Source: Pseudomonadota bacterium (GTDB taxonomy: Bacteria; Pseudomonadota; Alphaproteobacteria; Reyranellales; Reyranellaceae). From it: DNA of 64,000 nt. A program made the position numbers and the translations under genes. Numbering within the stretch: the stretch's first letter is position 1; each line of letters starts with the position of its first letter. Positions 7,841 through 16,972 of this stretch are shown here, piece by piece. Below the pieces are notes generated by a model. The model was not told the origin of the DNA and did no database searches. It was given only the letters and a program-made list of their open reading frames with translations. The stretch lies in the NCBI GenBank assembly GCA_018242505.1, contig JAFEBU010000065.1:1-64000 (forward strand). Direction: 5' to 3'.

Positions 7841-9138
7841 CTTCCGCGCTTGGGCGTCCGATCGAAGACAATCGGCTTGGGTGGCGCTATGGCCTTCCTG
7901 AGGTGCACGAACAGGCTGCGCGCGACCGTTGCGGCCTGACCGCCAACGAAGCGCAGCAGCACAATCGCAAAGCGCAGTGGCCTCATCTCGCCGTCGCGGA
8001 TGAAATTGTGGCCCGCGCGCAGGAATGTCGTGGCGCAGACCAGCACCCAGACTAGGGTCACGAAGAACACCGCGAGCAGCAACGGCACCAGAGTCGGCGC
8101 CAACAGACCCGCCAGCACGCCGCACACCACGCCGACCAGCAGCACCGGCTGGTTGAGCGACATGCAGAGATGCAGGAGCGCCGCGCCCTTGGCCGCCAGG
8201 GACATGTCGCGGCTCCTGAGGATCACCGGAAACATGCGCATCGACACATGCCGGAAGCCGTCCTGCCAACGCTGCTGCTGGCGAAGCCAGGTTTTGGTGT
8301 CGGCCGGAAGTTCGCCGGGCACGGCGACACTGGTCAGGAACACCGCGCGCCAGCCCTTGACCCAGCCACGATAGGTAAGATCCAGATCCTCGGTGACGGT
8401 GTCGCCCTTCCAGCCGCCGCCTGCCTCGACGGCGGCACGCTGCCAGATCCCGCAGGTGCCGTTGAAGGGCAGCGGATGGCCGGCCCAGTAACGTGTCGCC
8501 TGTTCGATGCCGAGATGAGCGTCGAGCGTCACCATCTGCATCTCGGTGAGCGCGTTCTCGTGCGGATTCAGGAAATCGAAGCGCGCCTGCACGAAGGCGG
8601 TTTTCGGCTCGGCCACGAAGACCCGCATGCAGCGTCGCAGGAAGTCGGCCGGCGGCACGTAGTCGACGTCGAAGATGGCGAAATAGTCGTAAGGCGTCTG
8701 TTGCATCGCCTCATGCAGCGCCCCGCCCTTGAAGCCGCTGCGGTCGGTGCGCTGCAGGGCGACGATATCGAAGCCTCTGTCCCTCAGCTCGGCGACCACC
8801 GTGCGTGCAAGTTCGGCGGTCTCGTCGGTGCTGTCATCGAGGACCTGGATATGCAGCTTGTCGCGCGGCCAGTCTAGATTGGCCGCAGCCTCGATGCCGC
8901 GCCGCAGGACGGGACCTTCGTTGAAGGACGGGATCTGGACAACGACATGCGGCAACTCGCTGTCCGGGGGCAGCGGCGTACGGAGAAGCCCCTCTTCGTG
9001 CTCCAGCCCCTCCCACTTCAGCCGATGATGCAGCATCACCATGTAGAGCAGGCTGCCGATGAAGGCGGCGAGAAGCAGACAGCAGACGCCGAACACGGCG
9101 GCGAAGAAAAGAGCCAGGAAGGCGATGATGGCAGTCAT
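7837..9138 (-). CDS. Membrane-bound family 2 glycosyltransferase (cellulose-synthase-like)
   Basis: A 433-residue processive-type GT2. There is an N-terminal membrane helix (about 5-35), then the catalytic domain with DD at 101-102, DVD at 157-159, TED at 248-250 and QQQRW at 286-290: the complete D,D,D,QxxRW set. Two or three membrane helices follow (~315-390). Start ATG 9138 is chosen because the upstream extension overlaps the neighbouring gene. It is the last gene of the ten-gene glycan block and lies 7 bases after a paralogous GT2. The product is probably a polysaccharide or glycolipid glycan; the sugar donor is unknown. Confidence 0.9.
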   Translation of the reverse strand: MTAIIAFLALFFAAVFGVCCLLLAAFIGSLLYMVMLHHRLKWEGLEHEEGLLRTPLPPDSELPHVVVQIPSFNEGPVLRRGIEAAANLDWPRDKLHIQVLDDSTDETAELARTVVAELRDRGFDIVALQRTDRSGFKGGALHEAMQQTPYDYFAIFDVDYVPPADFLRRCMRVFVAEPKTAFVQARFDFLNPHENALTEMQMVTLDAHLGIEQATRYWAGHPLPFNGTCGIWQRAAVEAGGGWKGDTVTEDLDLTYRGWVKGWRAVFLTSVAVPGELPADTKTWLRQQQRWQDGFRHVSMRMFPVILRSRDMSLAAKGAALLHLCMSLNQPVLLVGVVCGVLAGLLAPTLVPLLLAVFFVTLVWVLVCATTFLRAGHNFIRDGEMRPLRFAIVLLRFVGGQAATVARSLFVHLRKAIAPPKPIVFDRTPKRGS

Positions 9139-9145
9139 CGATCGA

Positions 9146-10387
9146 TCAAGAGCCGGTCTTGGGGGTGCGCTTGAATTCGGTTTCCCGCCCCAGGCCCGCC
9201 GCCACGATAGCTCCGGCATTGGCGGCGGCAAGATAGACGATCAGCGCCGGCACGGTCGCCGCGGTGACGAGATAGTCCAGCACGCCGCCCCGCTTCAGGC
9301 GCCGATAGGCGCCCCAGGTCATGCCGACCAGCACGACCAGCATCAACACCAGCCACATCCACAACAAGGAGCCGAACATCGGCAGAAGCCGGCCATGGCC
9401 GATCATCGACAGGATCAGCGCGGCGATGCCAACGGCCAAGACGGGAAAGATGAGCTGCTGGCCCAAGGCCACTGAAGTGACGAACTTGGCTTCGTTTGAC
9501 CAGGAGGACTTCCAGACCTGGGGCAGGAGCTTGCGCGCGACCTGGACAAAGCCCTTCGACCACCGGCTCTGCTGGGCGCCGAAATCACCCAGCCGCTGCG
9601 GCAGCTCGCCAGTGACATGCGGCTCCATCAGAAAGATGCCGCTCCAGCCCTTGAGATGGGTGCGCAACACCAGATCGAGATCCTCCGACAGCGTGTCGTG
9701 AGACCAGCCGCCGGCATCGTCGACGGCGGCGCGGCGCCAGATGCCGCCGGTGCCGTTGAACTGGAATGGTACGCCACGCCGCGCCCGCACATCCTGCTCG
9801 ACCGCGAAATGCGCGTCCTGCATCAGCCGCTGCGCGCGCGTGAGCCAAGTGCGATCGCCGTTGCCCCATTCGATGCGGGTCTGCACGAAGGCGGCCTTCG
9901 GGGCTGCCAGGAGCGCCGCCATCGACTTCCGGAGCCAATCGGCGGGGGGTACGAAATCGGCATCGAAGACGGCGACATAGGGCGCATCGCACAGCGCCAT
10001 TCCCGCCGCCAGCGCACCCGCCTTGAAGCCGGTGCGATCGCGGCGTCTGACATGGTCGGCATCGATCCCGTCGCGCCGCAGGCGCGCGATTGCGTGCTGG
10101 GCGACATCCGACGTGAGGTCGGTGCTGTCGTCGAGGAGCTGGATCTTCAGCCGATCGCGCGGCCAGTCGAGTGCGCCGGCCGCCCTCACCGCCCGCTCGA
10201 CGACCATGGGCTCGTTGTAGACCGGGATCTGCACCAGCACACGCGGCAGATCGGCCGGCAGCTCCGGCGGCGGTGCGTCGGCGTGCGGCAGGTCTGCCAG
10301 CCAATAGAGCAGATAGAAGAAATATCCTGCGATCCCGAGCTGCGCCGCCAGGCAGAGCAGGACGACGAGGTCGATGGCAAAGAGCAC
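9146..10387 (-). CDS. Membrane-bound family 2 glycosyltransferase, paralogue of the adjacent one
   Basis: A 413-residue GT2 with the same layout as its downstream neighbour: N-terminal helix, DD at 86-87, DAD at 142-144, SED at 234-236, QQSRW at 272-276, and C-terminal helices. Many stretches align between the two (IPVYNEP/IPSFNEG, RTGFKAGAL/RSGFKGGAL, FNGTGGIW/FNGTCGIW), so they arose by tandem duplication and then diverged. The start is uncertain: GTG 10387 follows the DevA stop by 13 bases and leaves the first helix intact; ATG 10438 inside devA is an alternative. Confidence 0.88.
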   Translation of the reverse strand: MLFAIDLVVLLCLAAQLGIAGYFFYLLYWLADLPHADAPPPELPADLPRVLVQIPVYNEPMVVERAVRAAGALDWPRDRLKIQLLDDSTDLTSDVAQHAIARLRRDGIDADHVRRRDRTGFKAGALAAGMALCDAPYVAVFDADFVPPADWLRKSMAALLAAPKAAFVQTRIEWGNGDRTWLTRAQRLMQDAHFAVEQDVRARRGVPFQFNGTGGIWRRAAVDDAGGWSHDTLSEDLDLVLRTHLKGWSGIFLMEPHVTGELPQRLGDFGAQQSRWSKGFVQVARKLLPQVWKSSWSNEAKFVTSVALGQQLIFPVLAVGIAALILSMIGHGRLLPMFGSLLWMWLVLMLVVLVGMTWGAYRRLKRGGVLDYLVTAATVPALIVYLAAANAGAIVAAGLGRETEFKRTPKTGS

Positions 10388-10400
10388 GTTCGACCACCGT

Positions 10401-11117
10401 TCAGTGGTAGTGGATCGGCACTTCGAAGCAACGGCCATCCTCGATATGAAGACGGCGGTTGGCGACGTCGAAAATGCGTTCGTCGTGCGTGGAGAGGACG
10501 ACGGCGCACTTGGCACGCATGGCGAGGTCCTTGAGCTGGTCGACCACCAGCCGGCCGGCAACGCGGTCGAGGGCCGATGTCGGCTCATCGGCGATAATCA
10601 GGTCGGGCAAGCCGATCATCACGCGGGCAATGGCCACGCGCTGTTGCTGGCCACCCGAAAGCTCGTCGGGCCACGATTCCGCCTTGTCGCCCAGGCCCAG
10701 CAGCGCCAGCAGATGGCGAGCCCGGGTCTCGTCCCAGTCCGGATGGGTCAACGCGGTCGTGGAAACGCCGGCAATGACATTCTGCAGCGCCGTCAGCGAC
10801 GACAGGAGATTGCGCTTCTGGAACAGGAAGCGCACCCGGTTGCGGAGCTTGTCCAGCTCGGCGTTGGTGATGTCGCTCACGTCAGTGCCGAGCAACCTGA
10901 GCTTGCCTTCCGACGGACGGCGCATGGTTCCGAGGATGGTGAGCAAGGTCGTCTTGCCCGACCCCGAGGGGCCGGTAACGATCAGGAGCTCGCCCTCGCG
11001 CACCTGCATGTTGATGTCGAACAGGACATCGACGCGCTGCGGGCCCTCACCGTAGTGGTGATGGACGTCGATCGCCTCGACGACCGCCGGGCCGTAGATG
11101 TTGCTGTCGGCCGACAT
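10401..11117 (-). CDS. ABC transporter ATPase, DevA/LolD type
   Basis: A 238-residue nucleotide-binding protein with Walker A GPSGSGKTT, signature LSGGQQQR, Walker B LIIADEP and the H-loop STHD. It is of the MacB/LolD/DevA class that powers tripartite export rather than import. It starts 2 bases after the stop of the DevC-like permease, and the membrane-fusion gene lies before that, giving the order devB-devC-devA as in the cyanobacterial glycolipid exporter. Its probable partner outer-membrane channel is not obvious; no TolC is in this block. Confidence 0.9.
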   Translation of the reverse strand: MSADSNIYGPAVVEAIDVHHHYGEGPQRVDVLFDINMQVREGELLIVTGPSGSGKTTLLTILGTMRRPSEGKLRLLGTDVSDITNAELDKLRNRVRFLFQKRNLLSSLTALQNVIAGVSTTALTHPDWDETRARHLLALLGLGDKAESWPDELSGGQQQRVAIARVMIGLPDLIIADEPTSALDRVAGRLVVDQLKDLAMRAKCAVVLSTHDERIFDVANRRLHIEDGRCFEVPIHYH

Positions 11118-11119
11118 GG

Positions 11120-12385
11120 CTACTCGAACAGCATGATAGGATCGACCTTCCACAAACGCCGGATGGCGAACAGGCTCGAAACGACGGTCATGACGATCGA
11201 CGCGACCAACGAAACCACCATCTCGCGCAACCCCATCGTCATGCCGAGATGGATCGAAGCCTCGGCAATGCCATAGATGATGCGCGCCAGGGCGAAGGCG
11301 ATGATATAGGCCGGCGTTATGATGGCGGCGCCAATCTGGCCGATCATGCACAGAAAGAACCACCAGTCGTAGCCCAGGCTCTTCAGGATCGCGTATTCAG
11401 GCAGATAGAAGCGGATGATCTGGTATTGGGCGTAGTAGATGAACACCATGCCGATCATCAGGCCCATCACAAAGCCCAGGTCCGTGATGTAGCCGACCGG
11501 CGTCTCGCGCGACCAGTAACGCCGCTCCCGTGCCTCGAATTCGCCACGTGTAATCACCTCGCCGCGGCCCGCGAGATCGCGGTTGAGCTGCTCCGCGACG
11601 GCGTCCTTGTCGGCGCCCGGTACCAGCCGAACCCCCATGAAGGCCGGTCGATCCGAGTACCATGCGCCAAGCAGCTCATCCATCGAGGCTTCCGACATGA
11701 TGATGGCGCCGTCGTTCACCACATTGGGCCCGATCGCCACGGTGCCGACCACGAACATCTCGCGCAGCAGGCCGCGATTGTCGGGCGGGCCGGTGACCGC
11801 CACTTCCTGGCCGCTCTCGGCTCGTTTCGCCAGGTCGCCAAAATAGGGGCGCGAATCGCGGTCGAACAGGATACGGCGGGTGACGCGGAGCTTGTAGAGA
11901 TTCTCCTTCAGGCCCGGCACGTCGATCGCTGGCCGCTCGACATCGATGGCGTACCATGCCAGCCGACGCGCCACCGGCATGCCTGGCCCCTTGAGCGACA
12001 TCACGCCGAACCAGACGGGCAGCACCTGGGCGACAGAGGGATTGGCCGACACGACGTCGGTCATGGCGACCGGCACGTCGGCATTGAGCTGCAGCGACTT
12101 GAAGCCCGACGGCACCAGCACGAGGTCGGTCACGACCGCCCGATGCACGCGGATCGACGAGTCGTAGACCGCCCGCTCGATGCCGAGCTGGGCAAATACC
12201 ACGAGCAGACTCGCGGTCACGCCGGCAAGGGAGAGCAGAGTGCTGGTGCGCTGCCGCTTCAGCTGTTGGGCGCCAAGCGGCATCGCCGAGGCGGTCCTGG
12301 CTGCCGCCTGGAACGCCGCTAGGGAAAAGCGGGGCCACTTCCAGCGCAGCCGCGGTAACGGAGCGGTGGGCAGCGAAATCGCCAT
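11120..12385 (-). CDS. ABC transporter permease, DevC/FtsX-MacB type
   Basis: A 421-residue permease: one N-terminal membrane helix (~48-68), a large periplasmic domain (~70-300), then three C-terminal helices, ending in RRLWKVDPIMLFE. That is the FtsX/MacB topology of mechanotransmission exporters. The ABC ATPase follows after 2 bases and the HlyD-type adaptor precedes by 13 bases. In Anabaena the DevBCA complex exports heterocyst glycolipids; the cargo here is inferred to be a glycolipid or glycan because of the surrounding glycosyltransferases. Confidence 0.85.
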   Translation of the reverse strand: MAISLPTAPLPRLRWKWPRFSLAAFQAAARTASAMPLGAQQLKRQRTSTLLSLAGVTASLLVVFAQLGIERAVYDSSIRVHRAVVTDLVLVPSGFKSLQLNADVPVAMTDVVSANPSVAQVLPVWFGVMSLKGPGMPVARRLAWYAIDVERPAIDVPGLKENLYKLRVTRRILFDRDSRPYFGDLAKRAESGQEVAVTGPPDNRGLLREMFVVGTVAIGPNVVNDGAIIMSEASMDELLGAWYSDRPAFMGVRLVPGADKDAVAEQLNRDLAGRGEVITRGEFEARERRYWSRETPVGYITDLGFVMGLMIGMVFIYYAQYQIIRFYLPEYAILKSLGYDWWFFLCMIGQIGAAIITPAYIIAFALARIIYGIAEASIHLGMTMGLREMVVSLVASIVMTVVSSLFAIRRLWKVDPIMLFE

Positions 12386-12398
12386 CAGGGGCTCGCCA

Positions 12399-13397
12399 TC
12401 AGAGGAACGTAACGCGCGTCTCGCGTCCCAGCACCAACGGCATGCTGGACAGATCGTCGAGCGTGATCTCGACCTGCACGACACGGGCATCGGTCGCCGA
12501 CCCGCTGTCGGGCTCGGTCCGCTGCATCCGCTTCACGGCCGGGGCGATGCGCGAGATCTTGCCGGTATAGACCGTCGTGCCACCGCGGAAGGTGACCTGG
12601 ACCTTGCCCCCCACCACGATGCGGCCGAGATGCACCTCGTCGACATCGGCGAAGACGCGCATCTGGCTCAGATCGACGATCTTGGCGATGCCGTACTGGC
12701 TGACACGCTCACCGGGCCGGGTCCAGATCTGCACCACGACGCCGTCGATCGGCGAGCGCACAAGCGCCTGCTCGCGGGTGGTTCGGGCATTGTCGAGCTT
12801 GGCTTGCTTGATGCCGATATCGGTGTCGATCTGCGCCAGGTCGGTCGCCAGCGTCTCCTTCATCACCTTGAGAGTGGCCTGCTCGCGCTCGAGCTTCTGC
12901 TCGGAGATATTGAGCTCGAGCTGCTTCTGGTCCGGCGGCTTGCCCGATCGCTGCAGTTCGAGCACCTTGAGCTTGTTCTCTTCCATGGTCGCCTTGACGA
13001 CGAGTTCCTGCTCGTCGATTTTGGCGACACGGTAGCCCGATACCATCGCCTCGCGCATATGCTTGGCCTTTTCGATCTCGGCCTCGCTCGAGCGGACGCT
13101 CACGTCGGCGATCGGGTAATTCGACAGGACAGCGATGACCTCGTCGCGCTTCACCTTCTGGCCCTCGGCAACGCGCAGCTCGAGCAGCACGCCGCCGCCG
13201 GCGCTGGTGTCGCCCGCGATCGAAGCGGTACCGGCCGGCGCGTCGGTATAGCCCCGCGCGATCAGCGGCCCGGTCGCCGCCTGCGCTTCCTGTGCGCTGC
13301 TGGTCTGCCGGCTGGGAGCGATCCAAATCACCAGCGCGGCGACGAACAGGGCCGCTATGCCTGCCGCACTCCACCTGAACTTTTGCTTTCGCACCAT
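12399..13397 (-). CDS. HlyD-family membrane fusion protein, DevB type
   Basis: A 332-residue periplasmic adaptor. It has an N-terminal signal-anchor (about 9-27), a split lipoyl domain (~70-92 and ~215-225 with SPIDGVV), a long helical hairpin between them (~95-210) rich in Glu, Lys and Ala, and a C-terminal beta-barrel. It would bridge the DevC/DevA pump to an outer-membrane duct. It is the first gene of the devBCA-like triplet and follows the Wza-like export gene by 33 bases. Confidence 0.87.
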   Translation of the reverse strand: MVRKQKFRWSAAGIAALFVAALVIWIAPSRQTSSAQEAQAATGPLIARGYTDAPAGTASIAGDTSAGGGVLLELRVAEGQKVKRDEVIAVLSNYPIADVSVRSSEAEIEKAKHMREAMVSGYRVAKIDEQELVVKATMEENKLKVLELQRSGKPPDQKQLELNISEQKLEREQATLKVMKETLATDLAQIDTDIGIKQAKLDNARTTREQALVRSPIDGVVVQIWTRPGERVSQYGIAKIVDLSQMRVFADVDEVHLGRIVVGGKVQVTFRGGTTVYTGKISRIAPAVKRMQRTEPDSGSATDARVVQVEITLDDLSSMPLVLGRETRVTFL

Positions 13398-13430
13398 CGA
13401 ACTCGTTTCTCCAAGCCGCCGTCCGCCCGA

Positions 13431-14585
13431 TCAGAACGACGTGGTCGGCGTGACGGAGCCCTTCGCGATGCCCACGATCGAGAACGTACGGTAGATCGAG
13501 GTAAGGATTTTATTGTACTCGTAAAGTGGCGCATTCGTGACATAAATCACGTCATTTGCCTGCATGCCGAACTGCTGGGCCACAAAGATGGAGACCGGCT
13601 GCATCAGATCCAACCGGAAAACGCGGGCCCGGGCATTGGGATTGTCCTGGATATCGCCCATACGGAAGACATAGACACCCGTCTTGTTGGCGCGTTCGTC
13701 GGACAGGCCATGGACCTCGCCCAAGGCTTCGAGCAGGGTCATGTTGGACTTGGTCAGCGGAACGTTGCCCGCCCGCGCAACCGCTCCCAAGACCGTGAAG
13801 GTCTGCGAATTGGGGCGAACGACGATCTCGTCGCCCTTCTGGATGCCGATATCCGCACCCGCCAGAAGCTCCGAGTACTGCTTGTCGAGGATCACGTTGC
13901 CGCGCCGACGCACGACGACCTGAAGTTGCGTGGCAACGCCCGTCACGCCGCCCGCGCGATTGATCGCATCCACCACCGAGCGCGTTCCCTCCAGCAGGGA
14001 CAGGCGGCCAGGCGTCTTCACGTCGCCCGACACCATGACGGTGTTGGTCCGGTCGGCCACGTACTCGACGATGACCTGCGGGTTCTGCGCCTTGTTGCCG
14101 AGCTGCTGGATCACGCGCTGCTCGATCTGGCGCAGATTCAGTCCGATGACCTTTATGACACCGACATAGGGAATCTCGATCGTCCCGTCCTCGCTCACGC
14201 GCTGCGTGCCCAGGTCCGCGCCCGGACGCTGGATTGTCGGAAAGGTGCTGCCCTCATACTGTTCGAAAATGCGGACCCTCAGCACATCGCCGGGCTCGAC
14301 CGAAATCCGCGTGCCGGCCGACAGGTTGCTGGTCGTGGAGGGTTGGTCGACCGTCGCCGGCGGCCGATAGGCGATGACCGTGGTCGGCGTGAGATCGATA
14401 ACGTCGAACGGCAGCGCTTCGCTGCTCGTCGATTTCGCCCCGTTCATCCACGGACCGTCGCCCGGGATCGCTTGGCAGCCCGCGACGGCCACACCCAGAC
14501 CCAGGACAATGGCGGTAGGTCGACCGACAGCATGCAGCCATGTCCAGATTGTCAATTCACGCTCTCCGTCCGGAACGGTCGGCAT
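13431..14585 (-). CDS. Polysaccharide export outer-membrane lipoprotein (Wza/OPX family)
   Basis: A 384-residue protein with a lipoprotein signal (lipobox VAGC, C37), a poly_export/SLBB domain beginning near SVEPGDVLRVRIFE (~95-175), and further SLBB repeats (MVSGDVKTPGRLSL; FTVLGAVARAGNVPL). The family forms the outer-membrane channel for capsule and exopolysaccharide. The visible partner is the Wzm/Wzt-like ABC pair upstream; no PCP co-polymerase (Wzc or KpsE type) is present. The N-terminus is uncertain: ATG 14585 or TTG 14555, the latter with GGAGAG upstream and a more typical signal peptide length. Confidence 0.88.
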   Translation of the reverse strand: MPTVPDGERELTIWTWLHAVGRPTAIVLGLGVAVAGCQAIPGDGPWMNGAKSTSSEALPFDVIDLTPTTVIAYRPPATVDQPSTTSNLSAGTRISVEPGDVLRVRIFEQYEGSTFPTIQRPGADLGTQRVSEDGTIEIPYVGVIKVIGLNLRQIEQRVIQQLGNKAQNPQVIVEYVADRTNTVMVSGDVKTPGRLSLLEGTRSVVDAINRAGGVTGVATQLQVVVRRRGNVILDKQYSELLAGADIGIQKGDEIVVRPNSQTFTVLGAVARAGNVPLTKSNMTLLEALGEVHGLSDERANKTGVYVFRMGDIQDNPNARARVFRLDLMQPVSIFVAQQFGMQANDVIYVTNAPLYEYNKILTSIYRTFSIVGIAKGSVTPTTSF

Positions 14586-14633
14586 GCAAGCGCCGCTCCG
14601 TTTTCCTTGGTCTTGCCTCAGGCCGCCGGCTAA

Positions 14634-15044
14634 TTAGCCTGCACCCCCATGGGGGTGCAAGCGCCCTGCACCGTTACTTGCCGCCTTTGAACCGAGCTTA
14701 GCGGCCGCTTCTTCAGGCGAAGCGACCACCTCGAGGAGCTGGGCGAAGCCGCCCACCACCAGGCAATCCTCAGCCGGCCCGCGGAAACGGCAAAAGACGA
14801 TGCGCGCCTGCTGTTCCACGGCCCGGCGCAGGGCCGTCGCCAGGGCGCGCACGCCCGCTGCGCTCATATAGGTGATGGCGCTGCCATCGACGATGACGCG
14901 CGCGCCGGGTGTCAAGGCATCCAGCATCGACTTTTCCACACTCTGCGCCGTCGCCGAATCGACGCGGTCGGGAAGCTGGACGGTAACGATATCGCCCTCC
15001 TGTCCAACGCCGGCCGTCCCGTTCGCATGCATTTCCGTGGTCAT
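14634..15044 (-). CDS. STAS-domain protein lacking the phosphorylatable Ser
   Basis: A 136-residue single STAS domain of the anti-anti-sigma (SpoIIAA/RsbV) fold. The usual regulatory motif D/S-S-[SA]-G reads MSAAG at 60-64, so the position phosphorylated in SpoIIAA is Ala62. It would thus be a constitutively unphosphorylated form or a structural STAS. The start overlaps the stop of the GT21-like gene as ATGA. Being inside a glycan operon, it may instead regulate synthesis or export. No anti-sigma kinase is in the window. The C-terminal codons contain a perfect 20-bp palindrome. Confidence 0.8.
   Translation of the reverse strand: MTTEMHANGTAGVGQEGDIVTVQLPDRVDSATAQSVEKSMLDALTPGARVIVDGSAITYMSAAGVRALATALRRAVEQQARIVFCRFRGPAEDCLVVGGFAQLLEVVASPEEAAAKLGSKAASNGAGRLHPHGGAG
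14640..14659. repeat. Perfect 20-bp palindrome TGCACCCCCATGGGGGTGCA
   Basis: Every base pairs about the centre. It lies in the last codons of the STAS gene, 55 bases ahead of the OPX gene. It could be an operator, a transcript hairpin that attenuates the downstream half of the operon, or chance from a His-Pro-His-Gly-Gly tail. There is no T-run after it on the minus strand, so it is not a standard terminator. Confidence 0.5.
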
Positions 15045-16183
15045 ACGGGCTTCTCCGGCATGCCATCCCTTTTTTGGCGCCAATGTCTCCCGAGGTCGGT
15101 GCCGCGCCAATCAATCGTCCGGCCGCCGAGCGCCTGCACCATCAGGACGGGGACAAGCACCTCGCGTACCAGGGCCGCCGCCGCAGCCCGCGGACCGAAC
15201 GACAAGCCACGCCCCGCCATGAACCATTTTTCGGCCGCAAGCCAGAGCCCGGTGTGGAAAACACCCGCCAGCGCCAGTTCGCCTCCGCCGGCGCCCAGTC
15301 CAGCCAGGGCCGCCACCCCTGCGATGCCAGACACCGTACCGCCAATGGCTGGTTCCCACAGGACCAGTGGCCAAACCGGCAGGCGCAGACGTGTTCGAGC
15401 CCAGCGGACCTGGCGGCGCCAGACGTCCCGCCAGCGGCGCTTCCCTAGCGGCAGACGCGGCATAACGGCGCCAAGCCGGGTCGCAAGGCCGAGTTCACGC
15501 ACCGTCCGGGTGACCGAGTAGTCGTCGGCGATCCAGCGATTGAAGCCGCGCCAATTGCCGATGCGCTGCAGCGTGTCGTACGCCAGCACCGTCACGCCGC
15601 CCGAGGCGACGGCGATGCCCAGCCGATCGGCGGCGAACAGGAAGCGCGCTTGGTGGCCGTCGATATAGGCGCGCTCGAGTTCAGCCGCGAAGTTCTGTGC
15701 GTCGTCGGCAGCCTTGAGCGCCAGTACCAGCCCGACCTTGTCGGACAACGCCGCCGCCGCCTGCTGCAGTTCGCCCAGCGTCAGGACGATCCCGGCGTCG
15801 CACAGCGCCACCACCGGCCGGCTGGCCGCTTCCAGCCCCTTGCGCACATTGTTCATCTTGGGATTGAAGGTCGTGTCGACTCCAATGAGGAGCGGCGCGT
15901 CGGGCCAGAGGGCGCGTGTCGCGGCAATGGCATCGTCATCGGCGGTCGCGACGCAGATCAATACTTCCGCGCCGGCCTGCGACAGGCTTCGCAAGGCCTC
16001 GATATAGTCGGCAGATGCGTCAGCGGCACCCTTGAGCGGCGCGACGATGCTGAAATCGTCCGGTCGATGGCGCATGCCGGGCCCTGCTTCAGGCGTCCGC
16101 GCCAGAGCCGCACTCAGCCACTGGATGGTCGAGCCTGCCAACCACCAGCCGAGGCCGAGCCAGACCAGGGCGCCACCAGCCAT
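15041..16183 (-). CDS. Family 2/21 glycosyltransferase (ceramide-glucosyltransferase/HpnI-like)
   Basis: A 380-residue membrane glycosyltransferase. It has an N-terminal helix, NPKMNN at 107-112, ADDYS at 219-223, and RQVRW at 257-261, with hydrophobic C-terminal helices. This is the GT21 layout (ceramide glucosyltransferase, hopanoid HpnI). The position that is usually DxD reads CDAG (128-131), so the second Asp is Gly. It probably adds a sugar to a lipid acceptor, which would start the glycolipid. It lies 6 bases after the ABC ATPase and is coupled to the STAS gene. Confidence 0.82.
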   Translation of the reverse strand: MAGGALVWLGLGWWLAGSTIQWLSAALARTPEAGPGMRHRPDDFSIVAPLKGAADASADYIEALRSLSQAGAEVLICVATADDDAIAATRALWPDAPLLIGVDTTFNPKMNNVRKGLEAASRPVVALCDAGIVLTLGELQQAAAALSDKVGLVLALKAADDAQNFAAELERAYIDGHQARFLFAADRLGIAVASGGVTVLAYDTLQRIGNWRGFNRWIADDYSVTRTVRELGLATRLGAVMPRLPLGKRRWRDVWRRQVRWARTRLRLPVWPLVLWEPAIGGTVSGIAGVAALAGLGAGGGELALAGVFHTGLWLAAEKWFMAGRGLSFGPRAAAAALVREVLVPVLMVQALGGRTIDWRGTDLGRHWRQKRDGMPEKPV

Positions 16184-16189
16184 GCCCCA

Positions 16190-16972
16190 TCACCCGCTCG
16201 CGGAGAAGCGATGCACGTCGTCCTTCTCCATCTGGAGCGCGCGATGGAAGGAACGGATGACATCGCTGGGGTCGCCCTGCTCGCGGATACGACCGTCCTC
16301 GAGCCAGATCGCGCGATTGCAAAGCCGCCGCACCTCGGCCGCCGAGTGCGAGACGAAAAGCAACGTGCCGGACTTGCGGAACTGGTCGATCCAGTCGAGG
16401 CACTTGCGCTGAAACGCAGCGTCGCCGACGGCCAATGCCTCGTCGACCACCAGGATCTCGGCCTCGACATGGGCGCAGATCGAAAATGCCAGTCGCGTGC
16501 GCATACCCACCGAATAGTGCTTCACCGGCTGGTCCATGTAGTCACCGATGCCGGCGAACTCGGCGATCCGGTCGAACTTCTCCAGGATCTCGGCGCGCTT
16601 CAGCCCGAATACGGCGCCGCCGATCATGACGTTCTCGCGGCCCGACAACTCGGCATCGAAGGTCGAGCCCAGCGCCAGCACCGGCGCGATGCGGCCGGTC
16701 ACGCGCAGCTCGCCATGGCTCGGCAGCGTCATGCCGCAGATCACCTGCAGGAGCGTCGACTTGCCGCAACCGTTGCGGCCCAGGAAGCCAATGCTCTCGC
16801 CGCGCCGCACCTGCAGATCGATGTCGCGCAGCACCCAGAACGGCTTGAAGTAGGATTTCCACCAGCCGAACATGACCTGCTTCAGCCAGTCGTTGCGGCG
16901 GGCGTAGAGCTGGTAAGCCTTTCCGAGGTGCCTGGCCTCGACGACGATCTCAGATGACGTCGACGATGACAT
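16190..16972 (-). CDS. ABC-2 polysaccharide exporter ATPase (Wzt/KpsT type)
   Basis: A 260-residue ATPase with Walker A GRNGCGKST, a short TagH/KpsT-type signature region (VKHYSVGMRTRLAF replaces the canonical LSGGQ), Walker B ILVVDEALAVGD and the H-loop SHS. This is the capsule/O-antigen export subclass. The ATG at 16972 lies 23 bases inside the permease gene. It ends just before the GT21-like gene. There is no C-terminal carbohydrate-binding domain as in O9a Wzt, so cargo recognition is not self-contained. Confidence 0.92.
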   Translation of the reverse strand: MSSSTSSEIVVEARHLGKAYQLYARRNDWLKQVMFGWWKSYFKPFWVLRDIDLQVRRGESIGFLGRNGCGKSTLLQVICGMTLPSHGELRVTGRIAPVLALGSTFDAELSGRENVMIGGAVFGLKRAEILEKFDRIAEFAGIGDYMDQPVKHYSVGMRTRLAFSICAHVEAEILVVDEALAVGDAAFQRKCLDWIDQFRKSGTLLFVSHSAAEVRRLCNRAIWLEDGRIREQGDPSDVIRSFHRALQMEKDDVHRFSASG

